NCBI GenBank assembly: GCA_947501275.1
Contig: CANMVD010000008.1
Span: forward strand, 1 to 64,000
Source: an uncultured Tateyamaria sp.
GTDB lineage: Bacteria > Pseudomonadota > Alphaproteobacteria > Rhodobacterales > Rhodobacteraceae
Length of the DNA: 64,000 nt
Direction of reading: 5' to 3'
Positions 8,980-17,781 of the stretch are shown here, one piece after another (the stretch's first letter is position 1; the number at the start of each line of letters is the position of its first letter). The notes under the pieces were generated by a model. It saw only the letters and a list, made by a program, of their open reading frames with translations. It was not told the origin of the DNA and did not search any database. Made by a program: the position numbers and the translations under genes.

Positions 8980-10326
8980 TCAGTAGGTTGTGCCCGGTTT
9001 GCCGGGATACCAGTTTGTGCCCGCCAGCGGCACTTGGGCCATGGCCGCGGCCTCCATTGTCAGGGCCACGAGGTCTTCTGGCTCAAGGTTATGGAGATGG
9101 TTCTTGCCGCAGGCCCGCGCGATGGTTTGCGCCTCAAGAGTCATCACCTTGAGATAATTACGCAAGCGCCGTCCGCCCTCAACAGGGTCAAAGCGCGCCA
9201 TCAGGTCGGGGTCTTGTGTGGTGATCCCGGCAGGGTCCTGACCTTCGTGCCAATCATCATAGGCTCCAGCCGTCGTGCCAAGCGCGTTGTATTCGGCTTC
9301 CCATTTCGGGTCGTTGTCGCCAAGCGCAATCAGCGCGGCGGTCCCGATGGCCACCGCGTCAGCGCCAAGCGCCATCGCCTTGGCCACATCCGCACCCGAC
9401 CGGATGCCACCCGACAGGATCAGCTGCACCTTGCGGTGCATGCCGAGGTCTTGCAGCGCCTGAACCGCAGGGCGCACGATGGCGAGGGTCGGCTGGCCCA
9501 CATGCTCGATGAACACATCCTGTGTCGCGGCCGTGCCGCCCTGCATCCCGTCCAGAACAACCGCATCCGCACCGGCCTTGATCGCGAGCGTCGTGTCGTA
9601 ATAGGGCCGTGCGCCCGCGACCTTGACGTAGATTGGCACTTTCCAACCCGTAATCTCGCGCAGTTCCAGTATCTTGATCTCAAGATCGTCCGGCCCGGTC
9701 CAATCTGGATGCCGACAGGCTGAACGCTGGTCGATCCCCTTGGGCAGGTTGCGCATTTCAGCCACGCGGTCGCTGATCTTTTGACCCAGCAACATGCCGC
9801 CGCCACCGGGTTTCGCGCCTTGGCCCACCACGATCTCGATGGCATCTGCCTTGCGCAGGTCATTGGGGTTCATGCCATAGCGCGAGGGCAGGTACTGATA
9901 GACCAGCTTGTCGGAATGGCCCCGCTCTTCGGGGGTCATGCCGCCATCGCCGGTTGTTGTGGACGTCCCGGCGGCGGACGCGCCGCGCCCCAAGGCTTCT
10001 TTGGCCGGGCCGGACAGTGCGCCAAAGGACATGCCAGCAATGGTGATCGGAATATCCAGCTCAATCGGATTCTCGGCATGCAATCCGCCGATGGTCACGG
10101 ATGTTTCACATTTCTCACGGTATCCTTCGAGCGGATAACGCGAGATCGACGCGCCCATGAACAGAAGGTCGTCAAAGGACGGCACCTTGCGTTTGGCACC
10201 GCCTCCGCGAATGTCGTAGATGCCCGTCGCGGCAGCCCGGCGGATGTCACTGTTGATATCTTGCGTAAACGTCGCGGACTGGCGCGGCGTTGTGTGGGGG
10301 ATACCCTTGGGATCATGTTTATTCAT
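8980..10326 (-). CDS. mgsC: N-methylglutamate synthase subunit C
   Basis: 448 aa, equal to the FMN-binding core of the glutamate synthase large subunit. Visible motifs are the NPIELDIPITIAGMSFGALS entry, KPGGGGMLLGQKIS, KVAGARPYYDT, the phosphate-binding GGIRSGADVAKAMALGADAVAIG, and a terminal ACGKNHLHNL. With MgsA and MgsB it forms N-methylglutamate from gamma-glutamylmethylamide and 2-oxoglutarate. Ordinary GOGAT carries all parts in one 1500-aa chain; here they are three genes, the diagnostic layout of NMG synthase. The start is ATG 10326, 14 bases downstream of mgsB. Confidence 0.9.
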   Translation of the reverse strand: MNKHDPKGIPHTTPRQSATFTQDINSDIRRAAATGIYDIRGGGAKRKVPSFDDLLFMGASISRYPLEGYREKCETSVTIGGLHAENPIELDIPITIAGMSFGALSGPAKEALGRGASAAGTSTTTGDGGMTPEERGHSDKLVYQYLPSRYGMNPNDLRKADAIEIVVGQGAKPGGGGMLLGQKISDRVAEMRNLPKGIDQRSACRHPDWTGPDDLEIKILELREITGWKVPIYVKVAGARPYYDTTLAIKAGADAVVLDGMQGGTAATQDVFIEHVGQPTLAIVRPAVQALQDLGMHRKVQLILSGGIRSGADVAKAMALGADAVAIGTAALIALGDNDPKWEAEYNALGTTAGAYDDWHEGQDPAGITTQDPDLMARFDPVEGGRRLRNYLKVMTLEAQTIARACGKNHLHNLEPEDLVALTMEAAAMAQVPLAGTNWYPGKPGTTY

Positions 10327-10340
10327 CTAAAAGGGTGTCC

Positions 10341-11024
10341 TTAATACGCGCCGGCGTTGTCGACGTCGAAGTTATAAAGGTTGCGCGCCGATCCGTAGCG
10401 GGTGAACTCGGCTGGGTCCGCATCAATCCCGGCCTCATCCAGCAGGCTCTGTAACAAGGTCAGATGCTCCGGCCGCATCTCTTTCTTCTCGCAATCCGCG
10501 CCGAGGCTTTTGACCGTGCCGCGCACAAAGAACCGCGCCTCGTAACAGCTGTCGCCGAGCGCGTCGCCTGCATCCCCACAAACCACTAGGTTGCCCGATT
10601 GGCCCATAAAGGCAGACATGTGGCCGATATTGCCCTGCACGACGATGTTGACGCCCTTCATGGAAATGCCGCAGCGCGAGGACGCGTTGCCCTTGACCAC
10701 GATCAGCCCGCCATGGCCGGTTGCGCCCAGATATTGGCTGGCATCGCCTTCGATGACAATCTTGCCAGACATGATGTTTTCACCCGTGCCAGGCCCCGCC
10801 GAGCCGTGGATGTTCACGGTCGCCTGTTGGTTCATTCCAGCGCAATAATACCCGGTCGAGCCTTTGATGGTCACTTCAATTGGGGCGTCCAGACCGCAGG
10901 CAATCGCATGCGCACCTTTTGGGTTCACAATTTCCCAAGCCGTCTGGTTTGTGTTGTCAGCCTGCGCGTGCAGCATCTTGTTCATTTCGCGCAACCCGGT
11001 TTCGGAAAGGTCGATTGTCTGCAT
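10341..11024 (-). CDS. mgsB: N-methylglutamate synthase subunit B (GXGXG domain)
   Basis: 227 aa. It is the right-handed beta helix (GXGXG) domain found at the C-terminus of glutamate synthase, shown by repeated G-x-x-G steps such as GSAGPGTGENIMSG, GATGHGGLIVVKGNASSRCG and GQSGNLVVCGDAGD. It is a structural subunit of NMG synthase with MgsA and MgsC. Its ATG overlaps the mgsA stop by one base (TGATG). It is also related to tungsten formylmethanofuran dehydrogenase subunit C, but gene context decides. Confidence 0.88.
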   Translation of the reverse strand: MQTIDLSETGLREMNKMLHAQADNTNQTAWEIVNPKGAHAIACGLDAPIEVTIKGSTGYYCAGMNQQATVNIHGSAGPGTGENIMSGKIVIEGDASQYLGATGHGGLIVVKGNASSRCGISMKGVNIVVQGNIGHMSAFMGQSGNLVVCGDAGDALGDSCYEARFFVRGTVKSLGADCEKKEMRPEHLTLLQSLLDEAGIDADPAEFTRYGSARNLYNFDVDNAGAY

Positions 11025-11947
11025 CAGGCCGCTTTCTCTGTGGCTGAGGGAGCGTCTGTATGGCTCCAGAAATAGACGGTCGCGGGTTCAGGTTCCCACA
11101 CCCGCGCGGATTCAATTCCCGGCAGGTCCACAAGGGCGCGGTATTCCGAGCCAAACGCCACATATTGATCGGTTTCGGCCATCACTGCGGGTTTGCATGC
11201 GATGGGATCACGCACCACGCCAAAGCCGTCCTTGGTGCCCACCACAAAGGTAAAGAACCCGTCCAGATCATCGAGGCTGCTGGTCAGCGCCTCACCCAGT
11301 GTCGCGCCGTTCTGCATTTGCCATGTCAGATAGGCCGCGCCGACTTCGGTGTCGTTCTCGGTTTCGATATGGATGCCCTCGCGGCGCAATTTGCGGCGCA
11401 ACGAATTGTGGTTGGAGAGCGACCCGTTATGCACAAGGCATTGGTCGTCGCCGGTGTTGAACGGATGCGCGCCCATGGTCGTGACGGCAGATTCTGTCGC
11501 CATGCGAGTGTGGCCAATCCCATGAGTGCCTGACATGGCCGACAGATCGAATTGGGCTGCCACATCTTTGGGCAGGCCAACTTCCTTGTAGATCTCAAGG
11601 CTGTCGCCCCGGCTCATCACGCGGATGTTCAAGTCGTCCAGTGCCGCGCGCACCTTGGCGGTGGATCCGGCCGGGATATCAAGAATGGCATGGGTGCTTT
11701 TCACCGCCATTGAAACGGGCCCACCTGCGGCCTCGCTTAATGCGGCCTCAAGCCCGTCAAAGGCGGTTTCGGGGGTGTCGGATTGCACGGTCATTTTAGT
11801 GCGACCCTTTGATTCCCCACCATAAATAGCGATACCAGCGCTGTCGGGGCCACGATCTGTCATGGTGATCAACATCGCCGTCAGCATTTCGCCCAACTTT
11901 GGTTCCAGTGATTTGTCTTTCAAGAAAAGACCTACGATTCCGCACAT
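11024..11947 (-). CDS. mgsA: N-methylglutamate synthase subunit A (class II amidotransferase)
   Basis: 307 aa from ATG 11947, chosen because it gives MCGIVGLF, where Cys2 is the N-terminal nucleophile of class II glutamine amidotransferases; GGGAGC lies 6 bases upstream. An in-frame start 26 codons earlier would bury the cysteine and is rejected. RMATESAVTTMGAHPF and LVHNGSLSNHNSLRRKL are the typical glutaminase motifs. It probably hydrolyses gamma-glutamylmethylamide and channels methylamine to MgsC. First gene of mgsABC; its promoter faces amtB. Confidence 0.9.
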   Translation of the reverse strand: MCGIVGLFLKDKSLEPKLGEMLTAMLITMTDRGPDSAGIAIYGGESKGRTKMTVQSDTPETAFDGLEAALSEAAGGPVSMAVKSTHAILDIPAGSTAKVRAALDDLNIRVMSRGDSLEIYKEVGLPKDVAAQFDLSAMSGTHGIGHTRMATESAVTTMGAHPFNTGDDQCLVHNGSLSNHNSLRRKLRREGIHIETENDTEVGAAYLTWQMQNGATLGEALTSSLDDLDGFFTFVVGTKDGFGVVRDPIACKPAVMAETDQYVAFGSEYRALVDLPGIESARVWEPEPATVYFWSHTDAPSATEKAA

Positions 11948-12161
11948 ATCGATGCTCCCGACTCGGTACTGATCTCGTAGACCAGCTTTCCGAAATGACG
12001 CTACCACCAAATTTCCAAAACTCAACCATCAGGAAACTTTTTTTCTTAGAGGGCAAAAAATACTAGGTGTATTAGACGTTATATGTTTCATTTGCGACGG
12101 CAGCCCCTTGAAGAGGGCAGACTGACAGATCGAAATCCATTCCGACATGGGGGAATATACC
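11948..12161. promoter_or_regulatory. Divergent mgsA/amtB promoter region
   Basis: About 200 bases separate mgsA (minus) and amtB (plus). It is AT-rich in the middle. At 12032-12049 it carries, on the minus strand, CTAAGAAAAAAAGTTTCC, a version of an A-tract motif also found upstream of dmmD, between mgdA and tmoX, and between the two regulator genes. No experimentally known operator is recognised. Confidence 0.4.
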
Positions 12162-13577
12162 GTGGAAGACCAACTGGCAGAACTCGCCGCCAAAGTGGCC
12201 GAGTTAGAGGCGGCGGCAGGTGGCGCAGCCGTTACCAATACAATGTTTGCCGAGACATTTTACTATCTGACAATCCCGCTGATGATCATTATCCACGCCG
12301 GGTTCCTGGCGTACGAGATGGGCGCGTCCCGCCTCAAAAACGTTTTATCGTCAGGCGTGAAGAACCTTCTGGCCTTCGCCTTTATGATTCCGACGTTCTA
12401 CTTCTTTGGGTGGTGGGTGTATTGGGGCTTCCCCACGGGATTGCCGGGCGCACCGGGTCCTGCTGGTATCTCTGGCGTCGAATATGCCAGTGCAATCGCT
12501 TGGGGCTGGGGTGAAAGTGCACAGTATATGGGCCCCAACATCGCGGATCAGGCTTCGGGCGTATTCTTCGGAGCCTTTGCGCTGTTTGCGGCAACAACGG
12601 CCTCCATCATGTCCGGTGCTGTGATCGAACGGATCCAGACAGTCGGCTTTATCATTCTGGCAGTTGTGCTGGGGTCCTTTGCCTGGGTGGTTGCGGCCGC
12701 TTGGGGCTGGCACGCGGATGGCTGGCTGGTCACGCAATGGGGCGTGCATGACTTTGGTGCGGCGGGTCTTGTCCACGCGGTGGCCGGGTTCTTTGCGCTT
12801 GGTGTGTTAATCAACCTCGGGCCACGTATCGGCAAGTTCAACGCCGATGGCTCTGCCAATCATATTCCGGGGCACAACATGCCGCTAACAGTAACAGGCC
12901 TCATGCTGATCATTGTCGGCTTCTGGGGTTTCTTGATGGCATGCGTCATTGTTCCGGGTGAGGCGTGGTCGTGGTTCGCGGACAAGCCGTCCACGATCTA
13001 TGGCACACCGATCACCTTGTCGGCGTTGTCTTTCAACATTCTGATGGCGGTGGCCGGTGGCATCATCGGAGCGTGGTTGTTCACACGTGATCCGTTCTGG
13101 ATGATGTCTGGTGCGCTTGCCGGGATCATCTCGACAGCTTCTGGTTTGGACATCTACTTCCCGGCTTTGGCGTTCATCATCGCCTTCTCCGCTGGGGTAA
13201 TCCTGAAGCCTTGTGCAGACTGGCTTGAGAACCGTGGCATTGACGATGCGGTTGGAGCGGTCACAGTGCACGGCACCATTGGCCTTTATGGTGTGGTGAT
13301 GCTGGGCATCTGGGGCTCTGGCTATCCTGCGCTGCAAGGAGCCGCTGGCGAAGTGCCGACGATCTCCTTGGTCGGGCAGATTGTGGGGGCGGTTGTCTTC
13401 TTCCTGCTGGGCTTTGTCCCGGGGTACGTCGTATCGCTTATCCTCAAGATGGCAGGCATGTTGCGGATCCGCGAAGGCGCTGAGCTGGCGGGTATGGACC
13501 TCGTCAAAGTGCCAGCGGCGGGCTACCCCGAATGGGGTGGGGACGCACCTGTCACACCTGCACACCCTGCTGAATAA
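12162..13577 (+). CDS. amtB: Ammonium/methylammonium transporter
   Basis: 471 aa Amt/Mep/Rh channel with eleven or so helices. The twin pore histidines are kept (VHAVAG at about 205 and VHGTIG at about 370), as is DFGAAG before the first. GTG 12162 is chosen because GGGGGA sits 7 bases before it; ATG 12147 is in frame with no such site. Before the first helix there is a heptad-like stretch QLAELAAKVAELEAA, unusual for Amt proteins. Placed beside mgsABC, it is a candidate for uptake of methylammonium or recapture of ammonium. No glnK follows; instead a 56-aa membrane protein does. Confidence 0.88.
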   Translation: MEDQLAELAAKVAELEAAAGGAAVTNTMFAETFYYLTIPLMIIIHAGFLAYEMGASRLKNVLSSGVKNLLAFAFMIPTFYFFGWWVYWGFPTGLPGAPGPAGISGVEYASAIAWGWGESAQYMGPNIADQASGVFFGAFALFAATTASIMSGAVIERIQTVGFIILAVVLGSFAWVVAAAWGWHADGWLVTQWGVHDFGAAGLVHAVAGFFALGVLINLGPRIGKFNADGSANHIPGHNMPLTVTGLMLIIVGFWGFLMACVIVPGEAWSWFADKPSTIYGTPITLSALSFNILMAVAGGIIGAWLFTRDPFWMMSGALAGIISTASGLDIYFPALAFIIAFSAGVILKPCADWLENRGIDDAVGAVTVHGTIGLYGVVMLGIWGSGYPALQGAAGEVPTISLVGQIVGAVVFFLLGFVPGYVVSLILKMAGMLRIREGAELAGMDLVKVPAAGYPEWGGDAPVTPAHPAE

Positions 13578-13599
13578 CACCATAACAAAGGAGAAAATC

Positions 13600-13770
13600 A
13601 TGTTTCCATATGACGAAGCGAGTTGGTCCGTTGTGGACGGTGCAATGTTCATGGGTTGGGGTGGGGCACTCCCTGGTATCGCAACCTTGGTCGCTGCGAT
13701 CATCTGCGTGGCGGTGCTGGTGATCGGGCAACGCTCTGAAACCGCCAAGGCCAAAGCCTTCGACAAGTAG
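13600..13770 (+). CDS. Small single-span membrane protein after amtB
   Basis: 56 aa, MFPYDEASWSVVDGAMF then a hydrophobic helix (about 23-43, ATLVAAIICVAVLVIG) and a basic tail QRSETAKAKAFDK. A strong AAAGGAG ribosome-binding site (13588-13594) and the terminator directly after support a real gene co-transcribed with amtB. It takes the place usually held by glnK and could be an Amt partner, but no family is recognised. Confidence 0.7.
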   Translation: MFPYDEASWSVVDGAMFMGWGGALPGIATLVAAIICVAVLVIGQRSETAKAKAFDK

Positions 13771-13792
13771 TCGACGTTCAAGGACGCTGATT

Positions 13793-13818
13793 GGGGCTGC
13801 CGAAGGGCGGCCCCTTTC
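13793..13818 (+). terminator. Intrinsic terminator of the amtB unit
   Basis: GGGGCTGCC (13793-13801), loop GAAG, GGCGGCCCC (13806-13814) with one T-G pair, then TTTCTG. It closes the amtB plus small membrane protein unit 22 bases after the stop. Confidence 0.75.
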
Positions 13819-13834
13819 TGCTTTAATTGCCTGC

Positions 13835-13850
13835 GAGGAAAAAAAGTTGC
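13835..13850 (+). promoter_or_regulatory. A-tract motif upstream of dmmD
   Basis: GAGGAAAAAAAGTTGC, followed by ATGGG, lies 80 bases before dmmD. It resembles sequences in three other promoter regions of this island (12032-12049 minus, 19238-19251 minus, 25419-25432 plus). It may be a regulator site or just a curved A-tract promoter element. Confidence 0.35.
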
Positions 13851-13928
13851 ATGGGATTGTTGCTTTTTGATGTGGCCTGAGGCTCAATGCAGCACAGAAA
13901 AGACAGAGTCGAACACAGGGGATAATCA

Positions 13929-15077
13929 ATGGCCATTCTATGGAGAGCGTCAGCGCTCGCACATCGCCACGCTGAGATCGGCGGAGAGTTGGAAGACTGG
14001 AACGGCATGGGCACTGCCTGGTTCTATGACAACACACCCGAGCGCGCCAAAGCGGACTATGAAGCAGTACGCACCAAAGCGGGTTTGATGGATGTCTCTG
14101 GCCTGAAAAAAGTCCACGTGGTGGGGGCTGATGCGGCCTACGTCATTGACCGCGTGACCACGCGCAATGTCGAAAAGATCGCGCCGGGTCGGTCGACCTA
14201 TGCGTCCATGTTGAACTCTGAAGGCAAGTTCATCGATGACTGCATCATCTATCACATCGCGGTAAATTCCTGGCTGGTCGTTCATGGCACGGGCACAGGT
14301 ATGGAACAGCTTGCTGCTGCTGCCGCGGGCAAGAACTGCGAAATCCTGTTTGACGACGATCTGCACGACATGTCGTTGCAAGGGCCTGTGTCGGTGGATT
14401 TGCTGGCCAAGGAAATTCCGTCTATCCGCGATCTGGCCTATTTCGGGCTGATGCAGACGCGCCTTTATGGCCGTGACGTGATGATTTCGCGCACAGGGTA
14501 CACTGGCGAGCGGGGATATGAGATCTTTTGCCGGGCCAAGGACGCGGTGCATCTTTGGGACAGCATTCTTGAGGCGGGCAAGGACATGGGCGTGCGCCCT
14601 GTGCAATTCTCGACCCTCGATATGCTGCGCATCGAAAGCTATCTCTTGTTCTATCCCGGCGACAATTCGGAAACCTTCCCCTTCGAGAATGAAACCTGTG
14701 GTGATACGCTGTGGGAGCTGGGCCTCGATTTCACAGTCTCACCGGGCAAGGAAGGCTTTGTCGGCGCCGAGAACCACTATGCGTCCAAGGGCAAAGAGCG
14801 GTTCAAGATCTACGGCGTTCAACTGAGCGATAGCATGGACCAGATGGAGATGTTCGCGCGCGTGCTGCACGATGGCACGGATGTGGGCGTCATCACCTAT
14901 GGCCTGTCCTCGGAGCTGAACAACTACAGCGTCGCGATTGCGCGTCTTGACCCATCGGTCGCCAAGCCCGGCACCAAACTTGTCGTCAAGCAACCCGACG
15001 GCACCGAACTGGCCGCAACAGCCGAAGAAATGCCATTCTACGACAAAGAGAAAAAGATCCGCACCGCCAAGGGCTGA
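13929..15077 (+). CDS. dmmD: GcvT-like aminomethyltransferase of dimethylamine monooxygenase
   Basis: 382 aa folate-binding aminomethyltransferase. It shows the GcvT features AGLMDVSGLKKVHVVGADA, a TGYTGERGYEIF block and a C-terminal beta barrel with SPLLKKNIALAR-like order replaced here by YGLSSELNNYSVAIARLD. It is followed by the reductase and DUF3445 genes in the order known as dmmDABC, so it most likely transfers the methyl group released from DMA to THF. It is not DmdA, which lacks these neighbours. GGGGAT precedes the ATG. Confidence 0.85.
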   Translation: MAILWRASALAHRHAEIGGELEDWNGMGTAWFYDNTPERAKADYEAVRTKAGLMDVSGLKKVHVVGADAAYVIDRVTTRNVEKIAPGRSTYASMLNSEGKFIDDCIIYHIAVNSWLVVHGTGTGMEQLAAAAAGKNCEILFDDDLHDMSLQGPVSVDLLAKEIPSIRDLAYFGLMQTRLYGRDVMISRTGYTGERGYEIFCRAKDAVHLWDSILEAGKDMGVRPVQFSTLDMLRIESYLLFYPGDNSETFPFENETCGDTLWELGLDFTVSPGKEGFVGAENHYASKGKERFKIYGVQLSDSMDQMEMFARVLHDGTDVGVITYGLSSELNNYSVAIARLDPSVAKPGTKLVVKQPDGTELAATAEEMPFYDKEKKIRTAKG

Positions 15078-15131
15078 TCGGATCGGGTGCGGGGCAATCC
15101 CTCGCACCCTTTTGCGTTCCAAAGGACCACG

Positions 15132-15728
15132 ATGTCGAAATTCACGTTTCCCGAAAGTATCAAAAGCCGCCCCGTTTATGGCACGCTTGCACCGCGTGAC
15201 GGGTCGGCCCATTTGCTGGTGGCCGATGCCCACGGTGCCGAGGCCATCCTGGATATGGCCACGCCCGAGATGATGGCCAAGGCGCATATCATCTACATCC
15301 CCAAGGGCGAAGCGTTCGAGGAAGACTTGCGCGCGCTCAACCCGGCGTCGTTCTATTCCGGGCCCAGCTACGGTGCTGCCGAACCGCGCCTGCGCAAGGC
15401 CTTGCAGGACGCAAAGATGGGCTTGCAAGTGTATTTGGCCGGCACTGAAGGGTTGATGGGGCAGGCGCAAAACGAGGCGATGGCGGCGGGCATTCCACAC
15501 ACTGCCATTCAAACCGAACATCGCGGCAGCGTCGCGCGCCGCATGCAGTGCGTGCATTGCAAGGGCATAACCGAAGACGTGGAAACAGACCCGTTTGTGT
15601 GCAGCCACTGTGGGCTGAACCTGTTTGTGCGGGACCACTATTCGCGCCGTCTGGCCGCCTATCAGGGCGTGCGCGTCGACGCCGAAGACCCCGGCAATGT
15701 GCCAGCACCCAAGGGGATTTACGAATGA
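15132..15728 (+). CDS. dmmA: Dimethylamine monooxygenase subunit DmmA
   Basis: 198 aa from ATG 15132 (the earlier in-frame ATG 15087 would overlap the gap after dmmD without a ribosome-binding site). The C-terminal third carries a zinc-ribbon or rubredoxin-like set Cys140-x2-Cys143 and Cys157-x2-Cys160, followed by NLFVRDHYSRRLAAYQGV. The N-terminal part looks like a Rossmann-type reductase relic. It matches the DmmA family in position and motif. It likely carries electrons or holds the complex together. It overlaps dmmB by 4 bases. Confidence 0.85.
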   Translation: MSKFTFPESIKSRPVYGTLAPRDGSAHLLVADAHGAEAILDMATPEMMAKAHIIYIPKGEAFEEDLRALNPASFYSGPSYGAAEPRLRKALQDAKMGLQVYLAGTEGLMGQAQNEAMAAGIPHTAIQTEHRGSVARRMQCVHCKGITEDVETDPFVCSHCGLNLFVRDHYSRRLAAYQGVRVDAEDPGNVPAPKGIYE

Positions 15729-16687
15729 GCGGCGCAGAAAAAATCGCAGTCACTGTCACGGATATTGTCCCGCTGAACGACCTTGTCACCCGGTTCGAAT
15801 TCAAATCCACCGATGGCAGCCTGCTGCCCACGTTTTCAGGTGGCGCGCATACGGTTGTGGAAATGCAGGACGGCGACATCACCCGGCTGAATCCTTATTC
15901 GCTGATGTCGGATCCGATGGATCAGACCGCTTATACCATCTCGGTGCGCCGCGATGATGAAGGGCGAGGCGGGTCACTGTTCATGCACTCAAAGGTGAGT
16001 GTGGGCGACCAGATGGTGATTTCCTATCCCGTCAATCTGTTCAGCCTCGACCTGCGCGCCAAAAAGCATCTGTTCATCGCAGGTGGCATCGGCATCACGC
16101 CGTTTCTGGCCCAGATCAAACAGCTTGAACGGTTCAACGGCCATTGGGAATTGCACTACGCATGCCGCTCAGAAAGCCTTGGGTCCTATGTAGACGAGTT
16201 GACCAGTCATCATCCCAATGAGACGCATGTGTATTACGACGATCAGGATCAGGTGATTGATCTGGCAAACCTGCTGGATGGCCAGCCCCTTGGCACACAT
16301 ATCTATGTGTGCGGCCCCAAGGGCATGATTGAATGGGTGCGCGGAACAGCTGCGGGTGAGGGTTGGCCGCGCGAGGCGGTGCACTACGAGGAATTCCTCG
16401 CGCCCCAGCCCGGCAAACCGTTCGAGGTCAAACTGGCGGTGTCGAACAAGGTGATCGAGGTTGGTGAGCAGGAAAGTCTGCTCGAAGCGATGGAGCGCGA
16501 AGGGGTTGATGCGCCCTACCTCTGCCGTGGCGGGGCGTGCGGGCAATGTGAGACCAACGTGATCGACTACGCAGGCAACTTCATTCACCGCGATCACTGG
16601 CTGGACGATGCGGAACATGCAAATGGGCAAAAGATCATGCCCTGCGTCAGCCGCTTTGAAGGCAAGGTACTGGTTCTGGACCGCTAG
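15725..16687 (+). CDS. dmmB: Dimethylamine monooxygenase reductase subunit
   Basis: 320 aa of the phthalate dioxygenase reductase type: an FMN-binding barrel with NPYSLMSDP, a nucleotide domain with AGGIGITPFLAQI and YVCGPKGMIEWV, and a C-terminal plant-type 2Fe-2S domain with Cys267, Cys272, Cys275 and Cys307. It moves electrons from NAD(P)H to the oxygenase component. ATG 15725 overlaps the dmmA stop; the reading frame open further upstream is a shadow of dmmA. Confidence 0.9.
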   Translation: MSGAEKIAVTVTDIVPLNDLVTRFEFKSTDGSLLPTFSGGAHTVVEMQDGDITRLNPYSLMSDPMDQTAYTISVRRDDEGRGGSLFMHSKVSVGDQMVISYPVNLFSLDLRAKKHLFIAGGIGITPFLAQIKQLERFNGHWELHYACRSESLGSYVDELTSHHPNETHVYYDDQDQVIDLANLLDGQPLGTHIYVCGPKGMIEWVRGTAAGEGWPREAVHYEEFLAPQPGKPFEVKLAVSNKVIEVGEQESLLEAMEREGVDAPYLCRGGACGQCETNVIDYAGNFIHRDHWLDDAEHANGQKIMPCVSRFEGKVLVLDR

Positions 16688-16707
16688 GCGGCCCAAGGAG
16701 AGACAAC

Positions 16708-17775
16708 ATGAGCATTCAGTTCAACGACGAAACCTTTCGCGACGACTACTCGTTTTACAATTCCGAGCGTGCGATCAAACGGTTCCCGTTTCCGTTTCAT
16801 GAAGACAGCTACATGTATTCGGTCAACATGGAACAGCATCGCGGCGGGCCTGCGGATTCGGTCTATGAAAAGCGGTTCGATGTCGACGAACACTACGTCG
16901 CTGAAATGCGCGACCGGGCGATGGTGCTGGCGGATGATCCACTGCGCTGCCAATCCCTGCCGCACATGACGCTCGCGGGGTGGGATCTGCTGGAACTGAT
17001 CATGGTCTCCAAATCCGAAGACTACCCGGACCTGTTCGAGCTGCACCGCGATGGCAACAACTGGCGCTGGATTAACAAGCCTTTGGGCATTGATGACAGT
17101 TTTGTCTTCCTTGATGAAACGACACTGCCCTATGGGCCCATGGAATACATCACCCGTCAGGCGCAGGGTGACTTTTGTGTGCTGGATCAGCGCGATGACA
17201 ACCTGTGGATGGACGCAGGCATGGTCACGACGCAGGCCGACTGGTCGCTGGATTTCGACATCGGCATGAACTTTTTTGAATGGCACGCGCCAGTACCTTT
17301 GGCGCATGAAAAAGGGATCTTTGTGCGCGCATTGAAATTCCTTCTCAACATTCAGCAGGGCGCGCCTGCGCGGCGGTTGAACTGGACGATGACGGTGAAC
17401 CCGCTGCTCGACACAAGCCCTGAGAACTATCACAAATGGGGCATCCAAAAAACCACGCTGACACCGGAAAACATCGGCGCGAAACAGCATCTGCGGGTCG
17501 AATTGCAGACGTTCTTCCGCTTGCCACGCTCCAACGCCTTGGTGTTTCCAATCCGCTGCTATCTGTGCAGTTTTCAAGACATCATGACCGTACCAAAATG
17601 GGGGCGTCGCCTGCACCGTGTGGTACGGGATTTGCCGGTAGAACTGGCCACCTATAAAGGGTTCATCGACAACCGCCCCATGATGCTGGATTACCTCAAG
17701 AACTTTGATGACGGTTTGGAGACCTCTGCAGGAATCTGGCCTGATCTGGACACCGAACCACCGCTACAGACCTAA
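16708..17775 (+). CDS. dmmC: Dimethylamine monooxygenase catalytic subunit (DUF3445)
   Basis: 355 aa, DUF3445/haem-dependent oxidative N-demethylase family. Conserved pieces visible are PFPFHEDSYMYSVNMEQH, VQEDFCVL-like QAQGDFCVL, WHAPVPLAHE, NWTMTVNP and LRVELQTFFRLPRSNALVFPIR. With DmmA and DmmB it oxidises dimethylamine to methylamine and formaldehyde using O2. AAGGAGAGACAAC before the ATG is a strong ribosome-binding site. It is followed 6 bases later by a vWA-like gene. Confidence 0.9.
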   Translation: MSIQFNDETFRDDYSFYNSERAIKRFPFPFHEDSYMYSVNMEQHRGGPADSVYEKRFDVDEHYVAEMRDRAMVLADDPLRCQSLPHMTLAGWDLLELIMVSKSEDYPDLFELHRDGNNWRWINKPLGIDDSFVFLDETTLPYGPMEYITRQAQGDFCVLDQRDDNLWMDAGMVTTQADWSLDFDIGMNFFEWHAPVPLAHEKGIFVRALKFLLNIQQGAPARRLNWTMTVNPLLDTSPENYHKWGIQKTTLTPENIGAKQHLRVELQTFFRLPRSNALVFPIRCYLCSFQDIMTVPKWGRRLHRVVRDLPVELATYKGFIDNRPMMLDYLKNFDDGLETSAGIWPDLDTEPPLQT

Positions 17776-17781
17776 TCCGAA

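Noticed and set aside
13929-15077. DmdA (DMSP demethylase)
   Set aside because: The GcvT-like gene heads the dmmDABC unit; no DMSP genes surround it.
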